Assembly: GCF_009806575.1 (NCBI RefSeq)
Contig: NZ_CP047095.1
Location: 2,980,001 to 3,044,000 of the forward strand
Reading direction: 5' to 3'
DNA: 64,000 nucleotides
Source of the DNA: Rossellomorea marisflavi
GTDB taxonomy: Bacteria > Bacillota > Bacilli > Bacillales > Bacillaceae_B
Positions 40,271 to 48,826 of this stretch are shown piece after piece. How positions within the stretch are numbered: position 1 is the first letter of the stretch; every line of letters begins with the position of its first letter. Under the pieces are notes generated by a model that was given only the letters and a program-made list of their open reading frames with translations, was not told the DNA's origin and did not search any database. Made by a program: the position numbers and the translations under genes.

Positions 40271-41233
40271 TCAGAGACCACCGTACTGTTCAACATATTT
40301 CAGCAGTTCCCCCTGAACCTCCCGGGCATCTTCCGCCGAAGAAATCGCGGCTGCTTTGGCAGAAGCATCCTTCAGTGCCTTCTTCATACTAGCAAAGCCC
40401 TCCTGCTCCACCTTGATCCCGTCCACTTCCTTGGCTGCAGACTCGATCGCCTTCAATGACTCGGCATCCATCTTACCCGAAACGACAGCAGCGCTGCTTG
40501 CCTTGGTAAGCTCTTGGAACAGGCTCCCTCCTTTTTCAAGGAAGGACTGCTCACCTTTTGTTGCATTGATGCCTTTTGCCGACAGTTCAAAATCCTTTGC
40601 ATACACATCGACTCCGAGCTTTTTCACTTCTTTACCGAGGGCACGTGCACTCGTAAGATCATCCGAAACCCCGAGGATGAGGATCCACTGTCCGTCTTTC
40701 TCGATCTGAGCACCCGGGATCCCCTTTGTTGCAAGCGTCTCCTTCATGGAGACCAGCGCTTCCTCCTTGGAAAATACACCACCTTGCAGGATGGCCGTTT
40801 TGAGTCCGTCCACTTCGACTGCAGCGACTTTGGAGGAGGTGGTTTCCTCCTGGACGACCGGTTTTTCCTGAAGGGCGGCCGGGGCCGCATCGCTTTCCGT
40901 TGCCGTGATCACCTTCAGCGTCCCGAAGCCCAAAACGGCTCCGACGACGATTGCCCCTACAAGGGACATGAGGAGATTGATCGAATCCTGGAAAGGATTG
41001 CGGAAGGATTTCCGTTTTTTATTCTTACCGGAAACATAATTGATCTTTTTATACTCTTTCGGCGGCTGGAAGTCGCCATCCGGAAGCATCCATTCAAAAT
41101 CCTTCTCGTCCACTTTTTCATCAGCGGAGGCGATTTCCTCTTCAGCCCCCTTCCAGTCATGCACGGGAAGATCTTCGTCGAACGTCTTTTTTTCACCATT
41201 GATCTTAATCGAAACCTTGGACTTTTTCGCCAT
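40271..41233 (-). CDS. spoIIB: Stage II sporulation protein B (SPOR domain)
   Basis: Helps septal wall dissolution at engulfment. 320 residues: cytosolic N-terminal part (KVSIKINGEKKTFDED), one membrane helix (about residues 85-107, SLVGAIVVGAVLGFGTLKV), and an outside SPOR-like region (LKTAILQGGVFSKEEALVSM, WILILGVSDDLTSARAL) that would bind septal peptidoglycan. The C-terminal ~90 residues are helical. The order spoIIB-maf-radC-mreB matches B. subtilis. It begins after the pilus operon terminator, so it must have its own promoter. Confidence 0.9.
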   Translation of the reverse strand: MAKKSKVSIKINGEKKTFDEDLPVHDWKGAEEEIASADEKVDEKDFEWMLPDGDFQPPKEYKKINYVSGKNKKRKSFRNPFQDSINLLMSLVGAIVVGAVLGFGTLKVITATESDAAPAALQEKPVVQEETTSSKVAAVEVDGLKTAILQGGVFSKEEALVSMKETLATKGIPGAQIEKDGQWILILGVSDDLTSARALGKEVKKLGVDVYAKDFELSAKGINATKGEQSFLEKGGSLFQELTKASSAAVVSGKMDAESLKAIESAAKEVDGIKVEQEGFASMKKALKDASAKAAAISSAEDAREVQGELLKYVEQYGGL

Positions 41234-41281
41234 CATCACCGCCCTCCCTCATCTAGTTTTTTCCATGCTATCATATCCAAA

Positions 41282-41315
41282 TAAAAAAAGAACAAGACTT
41301 TTGTCGTCTTGTTCT
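41282..41315 (-). terminator. Terminator of the type IV pilus operon
   Basis: A perfect 10-bp stem (41289-41298 with 41306-41315), 7-nt loop, followed on the minus strand by seven T, about 50 bp after the pilO stop. Confidence 0.87.
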
Positions 41316-41362
41316 AAGAGGTTTTCGCCAATTTACGGTGGGTTTCCCCTGTTTCTGCCATC

Positions 41363-42040
41363 TTACTCTCCTACAGTCGAATTCGGGAACTGCTGGAATG
41401 GATCATTCTTATGGGCGGAAGGCGGGGACCCTGACGCTTTCGCATCATCTTCTGCCGTTCCCGCCTCAGGGAGGAAAAATGTCGAGAAGGTGACGCCGTA
41501 TTCGATTTTCTGCACCTCATCTTCTACATTTTTCAATTCCGCTGGACCTTCCAGGGAGATTTCCTCGATTTCCACGATCCGCTGGGACCGTTCCAATTCT
41601 TTGATGAAGCCCTCGATCATGAAGTAATCATCGGCCTCGAGGGTGAGAACGGCGGTGAGCTTCTGAAGTCCGGCCGGTGTTTCGACAGCCTCCCCTTCCC
41701 CTGCAGCCTCCATGGGGGATTCAGTGAAGTCCATCTTGGTGATCAAGCCCCCAGATACGACTTCGGCTTTCTCGAGATCGATGAGGAGCTGATCCGTCAT
41801 CGGTTTGACCGGGACCACCCGCTGAAGGGCTGCGGTCGTCTCCAAAGAACCGCCCTCCATGGCTGCCAGCCTTTCATCCAGGACCGAAGTAAGCTTTTCT
41901 TCATTGGAGATCTCGGTGGTGAGCCTCTCTTTTTCCTCGCGAACGGGAAGATAGAAGAACCAATAAACCACCCAGACGAGGAGGGCGAAAAATACAAATG
42001 CAAGGGTGATGATGCCCCAATCCTTCCGTGTCAGCTTCAT
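41363..42040 (-). CDS. pilO: Type IV pilus assembly protein PilO-like
   Basis: A 225-residue bitopic protein: short cytosolic start, one helix (GIITLAFVFFALLVWVVYWFFYL), a coiled coil (EEKERLTTEISNEEK), then a ferredoxin-like domain (KLTAVLTLEADDYFMIEGFI, LERSQRIVEIEEISL). This is the PilO pattern. It would form the inner-membrane alignment complex with PilM and PilN. Sequence identity in this family is low, so the name rests on layout and position as the last gene after pilM-pilN (4-bp overlap with pilN). Confidence 0.82.
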   Translation of the reverse strand: MKLTRKDWGIITLAFVFFALLVWVVYWFFYLPVREEKERLTTEISNEEKLTSVLDERLAAMEGGSLETTAALQRVVPVKPMTDQLLIDLEKAEVVSGGLITKMDFTESPMEAAGEGEAVETPAGLQKLTAVLTLEADDYFMIEGFIKELERSQRIVEIEEISLEGPAELKNVEDEVQKIEYGVTFSTFFLPEAGTAEDDAKASGSPPSAHKNDPFQQFPNSTVGE

Positions 42041-42633
42041 TCTCCCTCCTCCTCTTCATCTGCTGTGCCTTTGACAGCTTCCCGGTCAAGGGTCAGGGCG
42101 TAGCGCGCCAAATAACGGGGCAGCACTCCGTCAGAAGCGTCCTCCCCGTCTTCCAGTGCCTCCGTCTCGACTCCAAGGAGCTTCACATCGCTCACAAGTT
42201 TGGTGGAAGAGATCCGTTCAAGATAATAGGCTGACTCCCGGCTCGAGTCGAACTGGATGCCAAGCTCCAGCGCCCCTGCACCTGTATAGGTGAATTCCTC
42301 GAGAAATCCCCTTTCCGGAAGGGCATCGACCACTTCACCAAGGACCGGCAGCATGGGCATGGGGTATCCCTCAGCCCACTTGACGGCCGCATCGAGATTG
42401 GCCCATGTATCCATCGATTCCAACTCTGCAATCTTTTCTTCCTTCTGTGCGCGGAGCTTCTGTTCCTGGGACAGCTGGGACGCCAGGGTATCCACAGCCT
42501 TTCCCTGGTAGTATCCAAGAATCACGAAGGCGAGGATAAGCACCAGCCCCAGGGCAGCGATGGCGATGACCGCCTTCAGCCAGGAACTCTGTTTTCGTTC
42601 ATCATGGGGTAATAGATTGATATCTACAAGCAT
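42037..42633 (-). CDS. pilN: Type IV pilus assembly protein PilN-like
   Basis: A 198-residue bitopic protein with the PilN hallmark DINLLPHDERKQ at the N-terminus (the PilM-binding peptide), a membrane helix (AVIAIAALGLVLILAFVILGYY), a coiled coil and a small C-terminal domain. ATG 42633 is spaced 7 nt from GAGG; the overlapping ATG at 42636 is also possible. It overlaps the pilM stop and the pilO start, which indicates tight coupling. Confidence 0.87.
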   Translation of the reverse strand: MLVDINLLPHDERKQSSWLKAVIAIAALGLVLILAFVILGYYQGKAVDTLASQLSQEQKLRAQKEEKIAELESMDTWANLDAAVKWAEGYPMPMLPVLGEVVDALPERGFLEEFTYTGAGALELGIQFDSSRESAYYLERISSTKLVSDVKLLGVETEALEDGEDASDGVLPRYLARYALTLDREAVKGTADEEEEGE

Positions 42634-43568
42634 CATCGCACCTCTTTCAGGCCCAAACCGACAGGGAGCAGGAACCGCGCCGGTACGGGCTCACCCGTAT
42701 GGGCAGATTTCGCTTCACTCCCGATGTACAGGGAAGGGACCTCCAACCGGTCGGCCAGCATGGTGTGATAGGATTCCGAGAGCATATGCTCCCCGCCCAC
42801 GAACAGCTTCGTGATCATCGTCCCGTCATCGTGCAGGGTGTAGCGGTAAAAGCTGATCACCTTTTCCACTTCCTTCAAGATTTCATCCGACTGGATGGGA
42901 TCCATCACGTCACTGTCCCCGCTTAGGGAAATGTTCCGGAAAAAGACGGGCTGATGCCGATGGAACACGGAAACAGCGATGGCCCCTTCATGGAAGAAAA
43001 GGAGCATCTCATGGTCGTTTCCATCGGTCAGCTGAAGCAAATGAAGATAGCGGTACAGGGCAAGGGGAGAGATATCCGCTGCCACAGGCTTGAGGGAAGA
43101 GAGCTCGAGAAGATCCTGATAGTCGAGGACGGTCTTTTCTTCGGCGGCAATGAGGATCACTTCCTTCTTCCCGTCCTTCATCCCCGCGACCACGGCATCA
43201 TAAAGAGGATGTTCGAACGGGAGATGGATACTGGTCCCGAGCTCCATGAACAAATGGCTTTCCACCTCATCGTCCTGCACATCGGCCGGTATCAGCACAC
43301 GCCTGACGATCATCTGGGTGTTCGGAACGAGGAACTGGACATGTTGCCTGGCAATGCCCCACTCTTCCACGCACTGCTCCATGAACGAGCGGAGGACTCC
43401 GGGCTCAAGGATCTTGCCGTTTGAAATGGTTCCCTCGGGAAGGCGCTTCTCCCCGTGCCGTTGGATATAGAGGGGGGATGTGCTTTTAACCTCTGCATAG
43501 CGCACCCAGTCGTCGCTGATGACAAGGGAGATACGATTTTTCTTCTTCACGAACAAATTGGATAGCAT
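42633..43568 (-). CDS. pilM: Type IV pilus assembly protein PilM-like
   Basis: A 311-residue cytosolic protein of the actin/FtsA-like PilM family. It starts with the fold's first strand pair (ISLVISDDWVRYAEVKS) and has VAISVFHRHQPVFFRNISLSG, the second such motif, and KLFVGGEHMLSESYHTMLA, typical of PilM. It would bind the PilN tail and link the ATPase to the membrane complex. Follows the prepilin peptidase gene by 14 bp. Confidence 0.87.
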   Translation of the reverse strand: MLSNLFVKKKNRISLVISDDWVRYAEVKSTSPLYIQRHGEKRLPEGTISNGKILEPGVLRSFMEQCVEEWGIARQHVQFLVPNTQMIVRRVLIPADVQDDEVESHLFMELGTSIHLPFEHPLYDAVVAGMKDGKKEVILIAAEEKTVLDYQDLLELSSLKPVAADISPLALYRYLHLLQLTDGNDHEMLLFFHEGAIAVSVFHRHQPVFFRNISLSGDSDVMDPIQSDEILKEVEKVISFYRYTLHDDGTMITKLFVGGEHMLSESYHTMLADRLEVPSLYIGSEAKSAHTGEPVPARFLLPVGLGLKEVR

Positions 43569-43582
43569 GGCGATGACCCCTT

Positions 43583-44326
43583 TTAGATGAATAAAGACGA
43601 ATACCAGAGCAGGACCTGACGGCCATAAAACACGCTCACCAGGGTGCCGACTACGATGTATGGACCGAATGCGATGGGCTTACCCTTCTTATAGAAGCCT
43701 GCGGCAAGGCCGATGATCCCGAATACCGCCCCGAACAAGGTGGCCAGGAAAAAGGCGAGGAGCATCCCCTTGGCGCCGATGACAAATCCGATGACGGCAA
43801 AGAGCTTGATATCTCCTCCGCCCATCCCTCCCCTGCTGACGACGGCGATGAACAGCAGGAGGGCAAAGCCGGCAGCCGCCCCAAGAAGGCTGTCCCACCA
43901 AGAGTTCAGGGGGATGAACAGACGTTCCAGTATGAACATGAGAGCAAAAAATCCGAGGATTTTATCGGGGATGAGCATATACGCAAGATCGCTGACCGTA
44001 ATGATCATGAATAGGGAAACAAGGGTGAGGGTGACAAGCAGCTCCGGCTGCCAGCCGTACAGATAATAAGCGAGGGCAAAGAGCGCGCCCGTCGCACATT
44101 CCATCAACGGATAAAGCGGAGAAATGCCCTCTTTGCACTGAGAGCACTTCCCCCTTTGAATGATATACGATAGAACAGGAATCAATTCCCTGGCCGTCAG
44201 CCGGTGGCCGCAGGAGGGGCATGATGACCCTGGAGTGACGATGGACGTTTTCAACGGCACCCTGAGACCGACCACGTTGTAGAAGGATCCCAGGATGAGG
44301 CCGTATAGGAATAGTAGGAAGATCAT
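43583..44326 (-). CDS. comC: Prepilin peptidase (A24 family), PilD/ComC
   Basis: A 247-residue polytopic aspartyl protease that removes type III leader peptides from prepilins. The zinc-type CPSCGH and CSQCKEG pairs in the N-terminal cytosolic loop and both catalytic aspartates (ISDLAYMLIPDKIL and GGGDIKLFAVIGF) are present. Its place between folC and spoIIB matches comC of B. subtilis, so it probably also processes competence pseudopilins if comG genes exist elsewhere. It starts 1 bp before the pilin stop region. Confidence 0.94.
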   Translation of the reverse strand: MIFLLFLYGLILGSFYNVVGLRVPLKTSIVTPGSSCPSCGHRLTARELIPVLSYIIQRGKCSQCKEGISPLYPLMECATGALFALAYYLYGWQPELLVTLTLVSLFMIITVSDLAYMLIPDKILGFFALMFILERLFIPLNSWWDSLLGAAAGFALLLFIAVVSRGGMGGGDIKLFAVIGFVIGAKGMLLAFFLATLFGAVFGIIGLAAGFYKKGKPIAFGPYIVVGTLVSVFYGRQVLLWYSSLFI

Positions 44327-44327
44327 G

Positions 44328-44792
44328 TTATTTGTTTTCAGCTACTGAAGAACGTTTTAACGCGTCTGATGCCCCTGTAACACTACGTTTGTTACCTATT
44401 AAAGTAACTGAATAAGTGAATTTATCGGTACCTGCAGCAGTAATAGTTACCAAAGAAGTGGTACGTTTATAACCATTCGTATCCGTGCTGTCTCCATCAG
44501 GATCTTTTAACGTATCAATATACCCATCATTTTCTAATTTTTGTAGAGATACAGTTTTCGGTGTACCTTCTACCGGTCTCAATGTCTCATCCGCAGCTAC
44601 AGCCAACTTCGCCGAGCTCACCATCTGCTTCGCATTTGCCACATGGGCATCTTTCTTCGAGTTGTCGATGAGGCCGCCGATGCTCGGGATCGCGATGGCT
44701 GCGATGATGCCGAGGATGACGACGACGGCGAGAAGCTCGATAAGGGTGAGGCCGCGCTCATTTTTCAAACGTTGACGCAATTTCTTTAACAT
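44328..44792 (-). CDS. pilA: Type IV pilin (major pilin candidate)
   Basis: A 154-residue prepilin. Basic 14-residue leader ends in Gly14 (NERG|LTLIELLAVV), with Glu at +5 of the mature protein and a hydrophobic N-terminal helix (VVILGIIAAIAIPSIGGLI). The globular C-terminal part has no cysteines and is hard to place. The DNA of this part (about 44330-44590) is visibly more AT-rich than the 5' part and the neighbouring genes. The only pilin-like gene in the operon, hence the likely major subunit. Processed by the peptidase encoded next. Confidence 0.93.
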   Translation of the reverse strand: MLKKLRQRLKNERGLTLIELLAVVVILGIIAAIAIPSIGGLIDNSKKDAHVANAKQMVSSAKLAVAADETLRPVEGTPKTVSLQKLENDGYIDTLKDPDGDSTDTNGYKRTTSLVTITAAGTDKFTYSVTLIGNKRSVTGASDALKRSSVAENK

Positions 44793-44899
44793 GGGAATTC
44801 CTCCTGATCTTTTCTGGATTGCCAGTCAGACAATCTAGGACTATTATACAACATAAATTGTCATAAAATTATATATTTTTACATTTTACTAGGTATTTT

Positions 44900-46111
44900 T
44901 TAATAGTTTTGCACACTGTTGAAGATTTCAAACATCGGAACCATGATTGCTATGACAATAGTCCCTACCACTCCCGCCAGTACGACAATCATGAGTGGTT
45001 CGATCAAGGATTTCAGACGGTCCGTGGCACTTTCGACTTCTTTTTCATAGAAGTCGGCGACCTTATCAAGCATCGTATCGAGGGCCCCTGTCTCTTCGCC
45101 GATGGCAATCATCTGCGTGACGAGTGGCGGGAATGCCCAGTGGGCCTTCATGGGCTCCGTGAGGGACGCCCCTTCCTCCAATGCCCTTCTTGATTGCGAG
45201 ATGACCTTTGCCACCACTTCATTCTCGACGACCCGCTCCACGATCGACAGTGCCTGGAGTATGGGGACCGAGCTTGAGAACAGGGAGCTCAGGGTCCGTG
45301 TCATCCTGGCAAGGACGGCTTTTTGGAGCATCTTCCCGAATATGGGCAGCCTGAGGATCACGTAGTCGAGATGGTACTTCGTTTCCTTATTCTTCCTCAA
45401 CAGGGCAAACCCTAGGATAAGAAGGAATATGAGACCGACCAGGATGTACCAGAATCGCTGCATGAATTCGCTGGCGGAGATGACAAATTTCGTGATGGCC
45501 GGCAGCTCTCCCCCGAAGTCGATGAACATGTCGACGAAGGTCGGGACGACGGATGTCAGGAGATAGATGACGACGCCCAGGGCAAGGACGGCGACGACGG
45601 CCGGATAGGTAAGCGCCGATACGATCTTCTGTCTCGTGGCATGCTGCTTCTCGTAGTGCGTGGCCAGTCCGTCCAGGGTTTCATCGAGGCTTCCCGACGC
45701 CTCCCCCGCCCTCACCATGTTGATGAGAAGGGGCTCAAAGATTCTCCCGTGCTTCCCGAGGGCTTCCGAGAGGGGATGCCCACCCCTGAGGTTCTCTTCC
45801 ACCTCGCTTAAAGCCCTTGACAGGGGCTTGCTCTCCGTCTGGCGCGAAAGGATATGGGTGGCATCCACCACGGTCACTCCCGCCTGGAGCAAGGTCGCGA
45901 ACTGCCTCAGGAAGATGAGGAGGTGGCGGAGCTTCACGGGATTTCCGATGGCCAGATCCTTCGTCAACAGGGTCTCCGGAAGCTCATCGATTCCGATCAC
46001 CCTCACCTCGAGCTTTTTCAGCTGCAGGAGGGCCTCCCGCTTGTTCGACGCCGTGACGACGCCGTTCTTCGGACCCGAGCGGTCGCGGCCCGTATATTTG
46101 AACCTCGCCAT
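44900..46111 (-). CDS. pilC: Type IV pilus inner-membrane platform protein PilC
   Basis: A 403-residue GspF/PilC protein. Starts MARFKYTGRDRSGPKNGVV, with two repeated T2SSF domains (LRQFATLLQAGVTVVDATHIL and LSSLFSSSVPILQALSIVERV) and three to four helices. It couples the ATPases to pilin polymerisation. It starts 1 bp from the pilT stop. The ~105-bp AT-rich gap to pilA carries only the pilA leader (AGGAGGAATTCCC before its ATG). Confidence 0.95.
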   Translation of the reverse strand: MARFKYTGRDRSGPKNGVVTASNKREALLQLKKLEVRVIGIDELPETLLTKDLAIGNPVKLRHLLIFLRQFATLLQAGVTVVDATHILSRQTESKPLSRALSEVEENLRGGHPLSEALGKHGRIFEPLLINMVRAGEASGSLDETLDGLATHYEKQHATRQKIVSALTYPAVVAVLALGVVIYLLTSVVPTFVDMFIDFGGELPAITKFVISASEFMQRFWYILVGLIFLLILGFALLRKNKETKYHLDYVILRLPIFGKMLQKAVLARMTRTLSSLFSSSVPILQALSIVERVVENEVVAKVISQSRRALEEGASLTEPMKAHWAFPPLVTQMIAIGEETGALDTMLDKVADFYEKEVESATDRLKSLIEPLMIVVLAGVVGTIVIAIMVPMFEIFNSVQNY

Positions 46112-47149
46112 CTACGCTCCCTCCCGGATATAGGGGAGGGCCATTTCCTTGGAGACGATCCCGGCCTCATACAGTCCCTGGACGCTGTCGCTCATGAGAT
46201 GCATGCCCGAAGCCCGCGACGTCTGCATGACGTTTTGGATCTGATGCACTTTCTCCGAACGGATGAGGTTGGCCACTGCCGCATTATTCAATAGAAGCTC
46301 TGTGGCCGCACGGCGGCCTGTCCGGTCCACCGTCGGGAACAGGCGCTGCGAGAGGATGCCCGTCAGGACGGATGCCAGCTGGACGCGGATCTGGGCCTGT
46401 TGCTCTGGCGGGAATACATCCACGATACGTTCGATCGTCGCCGGCGCACTGGAGGTATGAAGGGTCGCCAGGACGAGGTGACCCGTCTCCGCGGCCGTGA
46501 TGGCCGTATGGATCGTTTCGAGATCCCTCATCTCCCCCACCAGGATGATATCGGGATCCTGCCTCAGGGCGCTCCTCAGTCCCCTGGAAAATGAACCTGT
46601 ATCGAATCCGACCTCCCGCTGATCGATGATGGAACTGCCGTGCCGATGGAGATACTCGATCGGGTCCTCCAGGGTGATGATGTGCTTCCTCATCGTCCGG
46701 TTCATATGATCGATGATGGACGCAAGGGTCGTCGATTTCCCGCTCCCCGTCGGTCCCGTCACGAGGAACAGACCCTGTGGCCGTCCGGCGATGCCTTTCA
46801 GCGCATGGGGAAGGAACAGATCCTCCATTGTCGGGATCGACGTCGGGATCACACGGATGGCCAGGGACACGCAGGAGCGCTGTCGGAAGGCATTGATCCT
46901 GAACCGGGATACCCCGGGGATGCCATAGGAAAAGTCAAGCTCGCCTGCGTCTTCAAAGCCCGTGTACATGCTCGGGGCAATCAGCGCTTTGGCCATCCCT
47001 TCGGTGGTCTCAGGGGTCAGGGATTCTTTCCCGTATCGTTTCAGGTCCCCGTGGATCCGGAAGACCGGCGGCGCCCCAACGGTCAAATGGATGTCTGAGG
47101 CCCCGAGTTCGTACGCGCTTCTCAGGAGCGCATCTATTTTCTCTTTCAT
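46112..47149 (-). CDS. pilT: Type IV pilus retraction ATPase PilT
   Basis: A 345-residue hexameric ATPase. The N-terminal PAS-like part starts with SDIHLTVGAPPVFRIHGDL. Walker A is GPTGSGKSTTLA, followed by the Asp box (ITLEDPIEYLH), Walker B ILVGEMRDLETI and the His box. The C-terminal region has AVANLIRSEKVHQI, equivalent to the AIRNLIRE motif of retraction ATPases. Together with PilB it indicates retractable pili and possible twitching. ATG 47149 behind AGGTGAAAAC. Confidence 0.95.
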   Translation of the reverse strand: MKEKIDALLRSAYELGASDIHLTVGAPPVFRIHGDLKRYGKESLTPETTEGMAKALIAPSMYTGFEDAGELDFSYGIPGVSRFRINAFRQRSCVSLAIRVIPTSIPTMEDLFLPHALKGIAGRPQGLFLVTGPTGSGKSTTLASIIDHMNRTMRKHIITLEDPIEYLHRHGSSIIDQREVGFDTGSFSRGLRSALRQDPDIILVGEMRDLETIHTAITAAETGHLVLATLHTSSAPATIERIVDVFPPEQQAQIRVQLASVLTGILSQRLFPTVDRTGRRAATELLLNNAAVANLIRSEKVHQIQNVMQTSRASGMHLMSDSVQGLYEAGIVSKEMALPYIREGA

Positions 47150-47157
47150 GTTTTCAC

Positions 47158-48813
47158 CTACTCTGCTATGGAAACTCGTAATACTTCTTCCGTTGTCGTC
47201 AATCCCTGTTTCACCTTCAGGAGTCCGTCATCCACAAGGAATATGGTCTTGTTGCGGACGGCAAGCTCCCGGAGTTTGGAAATCGGTTCGTCGTTCAGGA
47301 TGACTTTCTTCATGTCTTCATTCATCACGAGGATCTCATGGATCGCGATCCGTCCTTTGTAGCCCGTCATATTGCAGGAGGAACAGCCTGTTCCACGGGT
47401 GATGGTCTCGATCTTCATGCCCCTTTTGGCAAAGATCCCGATTTCACGGGCAGTGGCCGGAACGACCTGCTTGCAGTCGCGGCACACCCTGCGGATCAGC
47501 CGCTGTGCAACGACCCCGCTCAGGGAAGAGGCGACAAGGAACGGCTCCACCCCCATGTCGAGAAGTCGGGTGATCGTGGAGATTGCATCATTCGTATGGA
47601 GGGTGCTCAGGACGAGATGCCCCGTCAAGGATGCACGGATCGATACTTCGACCGTTTCCTTGTCTCGGATCTCCCCCACCATGATCACATTGGGATCCTG
47701 GCGGAGGATGGCCCTGAGTCCCTTCGCAAACGTCAGGCCGACCTGTTGGTTCACAGAAATCTGATTGATGCCTTCAAGCTGGTACTCGACGGGATCTTCG
47801 ACGGTGATGATATTCACTTCTTCACTGTTGAGATGATTCAGTGCGGCATAGAGCGTCGATGATTTCCCCGACCCCGTCGGTCCCGTGATGAGGACGATAC
47901 CTGTCGGCTGCTTGATCATATTCATGAACCGCTGGTGATTCACCTTATTGAAACCGAGCTTTTGAAGGTCATTGAGCTGCGAGCCGAGATCAAGGAGTCG
48001 GAGGACGATTTTTTCCCCGTACACGGTCGGGAGGGTGGAAACCCTGAGATCGATGGGATGAACATCGATATTTGCCTTCATCCTGCCGTCCTGAGGCACC
48101 CTGAACTCCGTGATATCGAGGTTTGCCATGATCTTCAGGCGGGCAAGGAGCATGCTCTGCATATGCTTGGGAAGATTCCGCTCTGTCCGGAGGATGCCGT
48201 CGACCCTGAAGCGGATCGCCACTTTCGTCTCCTGCGGGTCGATATGGATATCACTCGCCTTTTGGGTCACCGCATTCGAGAGGATCTGATTGACCAGGCG
48301 CACGATGGGCGATTCCGCATCCGTCACGGACGGCTCATCGACCTGGACCTGCTCCTCGCGGAAAAGCTCTTCGAATCCTTCTTCAAGATCATAATATTTA
48401 TTGATGACCTTCAGGATATCATCCTTCGTTGCGATCGCCGGCTCGATCTTGAACCCCGTCGCCAGGCGCAGGTCTTCAATGGCATAGAAATCAAGGGGAT
48501 CATTCATGGCCACAAACAGGCGGTCCCCTTCGGTCTTCAGCGGGATCATCAGCGTCCTTTTGGCCGTATCCTTCGGGATCAGGTGAAACAGGTTCGTCTC
48601 GAACGGGTAGCGATACAGGCTGACGTGCGGGATTCCGAGCTGAAACTCCAGCACTTCGATAAGTTGCTGCTCCGTGATGAAGCCCTTCTGAAGGAGGGCA
48701 TCTCCCGTCTTTTGTCCCTTCACTTTGTCGGCAAGCGTTTCCTGAAGCTGCTCTTCGGAGATGATCCCCGCTTCCACAAGAAGATCTCCGAGCCTTTTCC
48801 GGGTTGTCGTCAT
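47158..48813 (-). CDS. pilB: Type IV pilus assembly ATPase PilB
   Basis: A 551-residue extension ATPase. The N-terminal MshEN/T2SSE_N domain (RLGDLLVEAGIISEEQLQ, FQLGIPHVSLYRYPF) belongs to a type that in some homologues binds c-di-GMP. The ATPase domain has ASDIHIDPQETKVAIRFRVD, Walker A GPTGSGKSSTLY, Walker B VIMVGEIRDKETV, and the zinc motif CRDCK ... CSSCNMTGYKGRIAIHE. ATG 48813 behind AAGGAGGGT. Confidence 0.95.
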   Translation of the reverse strand: MTTTRKRLGDLLVEAGIISEEQLQETLADKVKGQKTGDALLQKGFITEQQLIEVLEFQLGIPHVSLYRYPFETNLFHLIPKDTAKRTLMIPLKTEGDRLFVAMNDPLDFYAIEDLRLATGFKIEPAIATKDDILKVINKYYDLEEGFEELFREEQVQVDEPSVTDAESPIVRLVNQILSNAVTQKASDIHIDPQETKVAIRFRVDGILRTERNLPKHMQSMLLARLKIMANLDITEFRVPQDGRMKANIDVHPIDLRVSTLPTVYGEKIVLRLLDLGSQLNDLQKLGFNKVNHQRFMNMIKQPTGIVLITGPTGSGKSSTLYAALNHLNSEEVNIITVEDPVEYQLEGINQISVNQQVGLTFAKGLRAILRQDPNVIMVGEIRDKETVEVSIRASLTGHLVLSTLHTNDAISTITRLLDMGVEPFLVASSLSGVVAQRLIRRVCRDCKQVVPATAREIGIFAKRGMKIETITRGTGCSSCNMTGYKGRIAIHEILVMNEDMKKVILNDEPISKLRELAVRNKTIFLVDDGLLKVKQGLTTTEEVLRVSIAE

Positions 48814-48826
48814 GGATGACCCTCCT

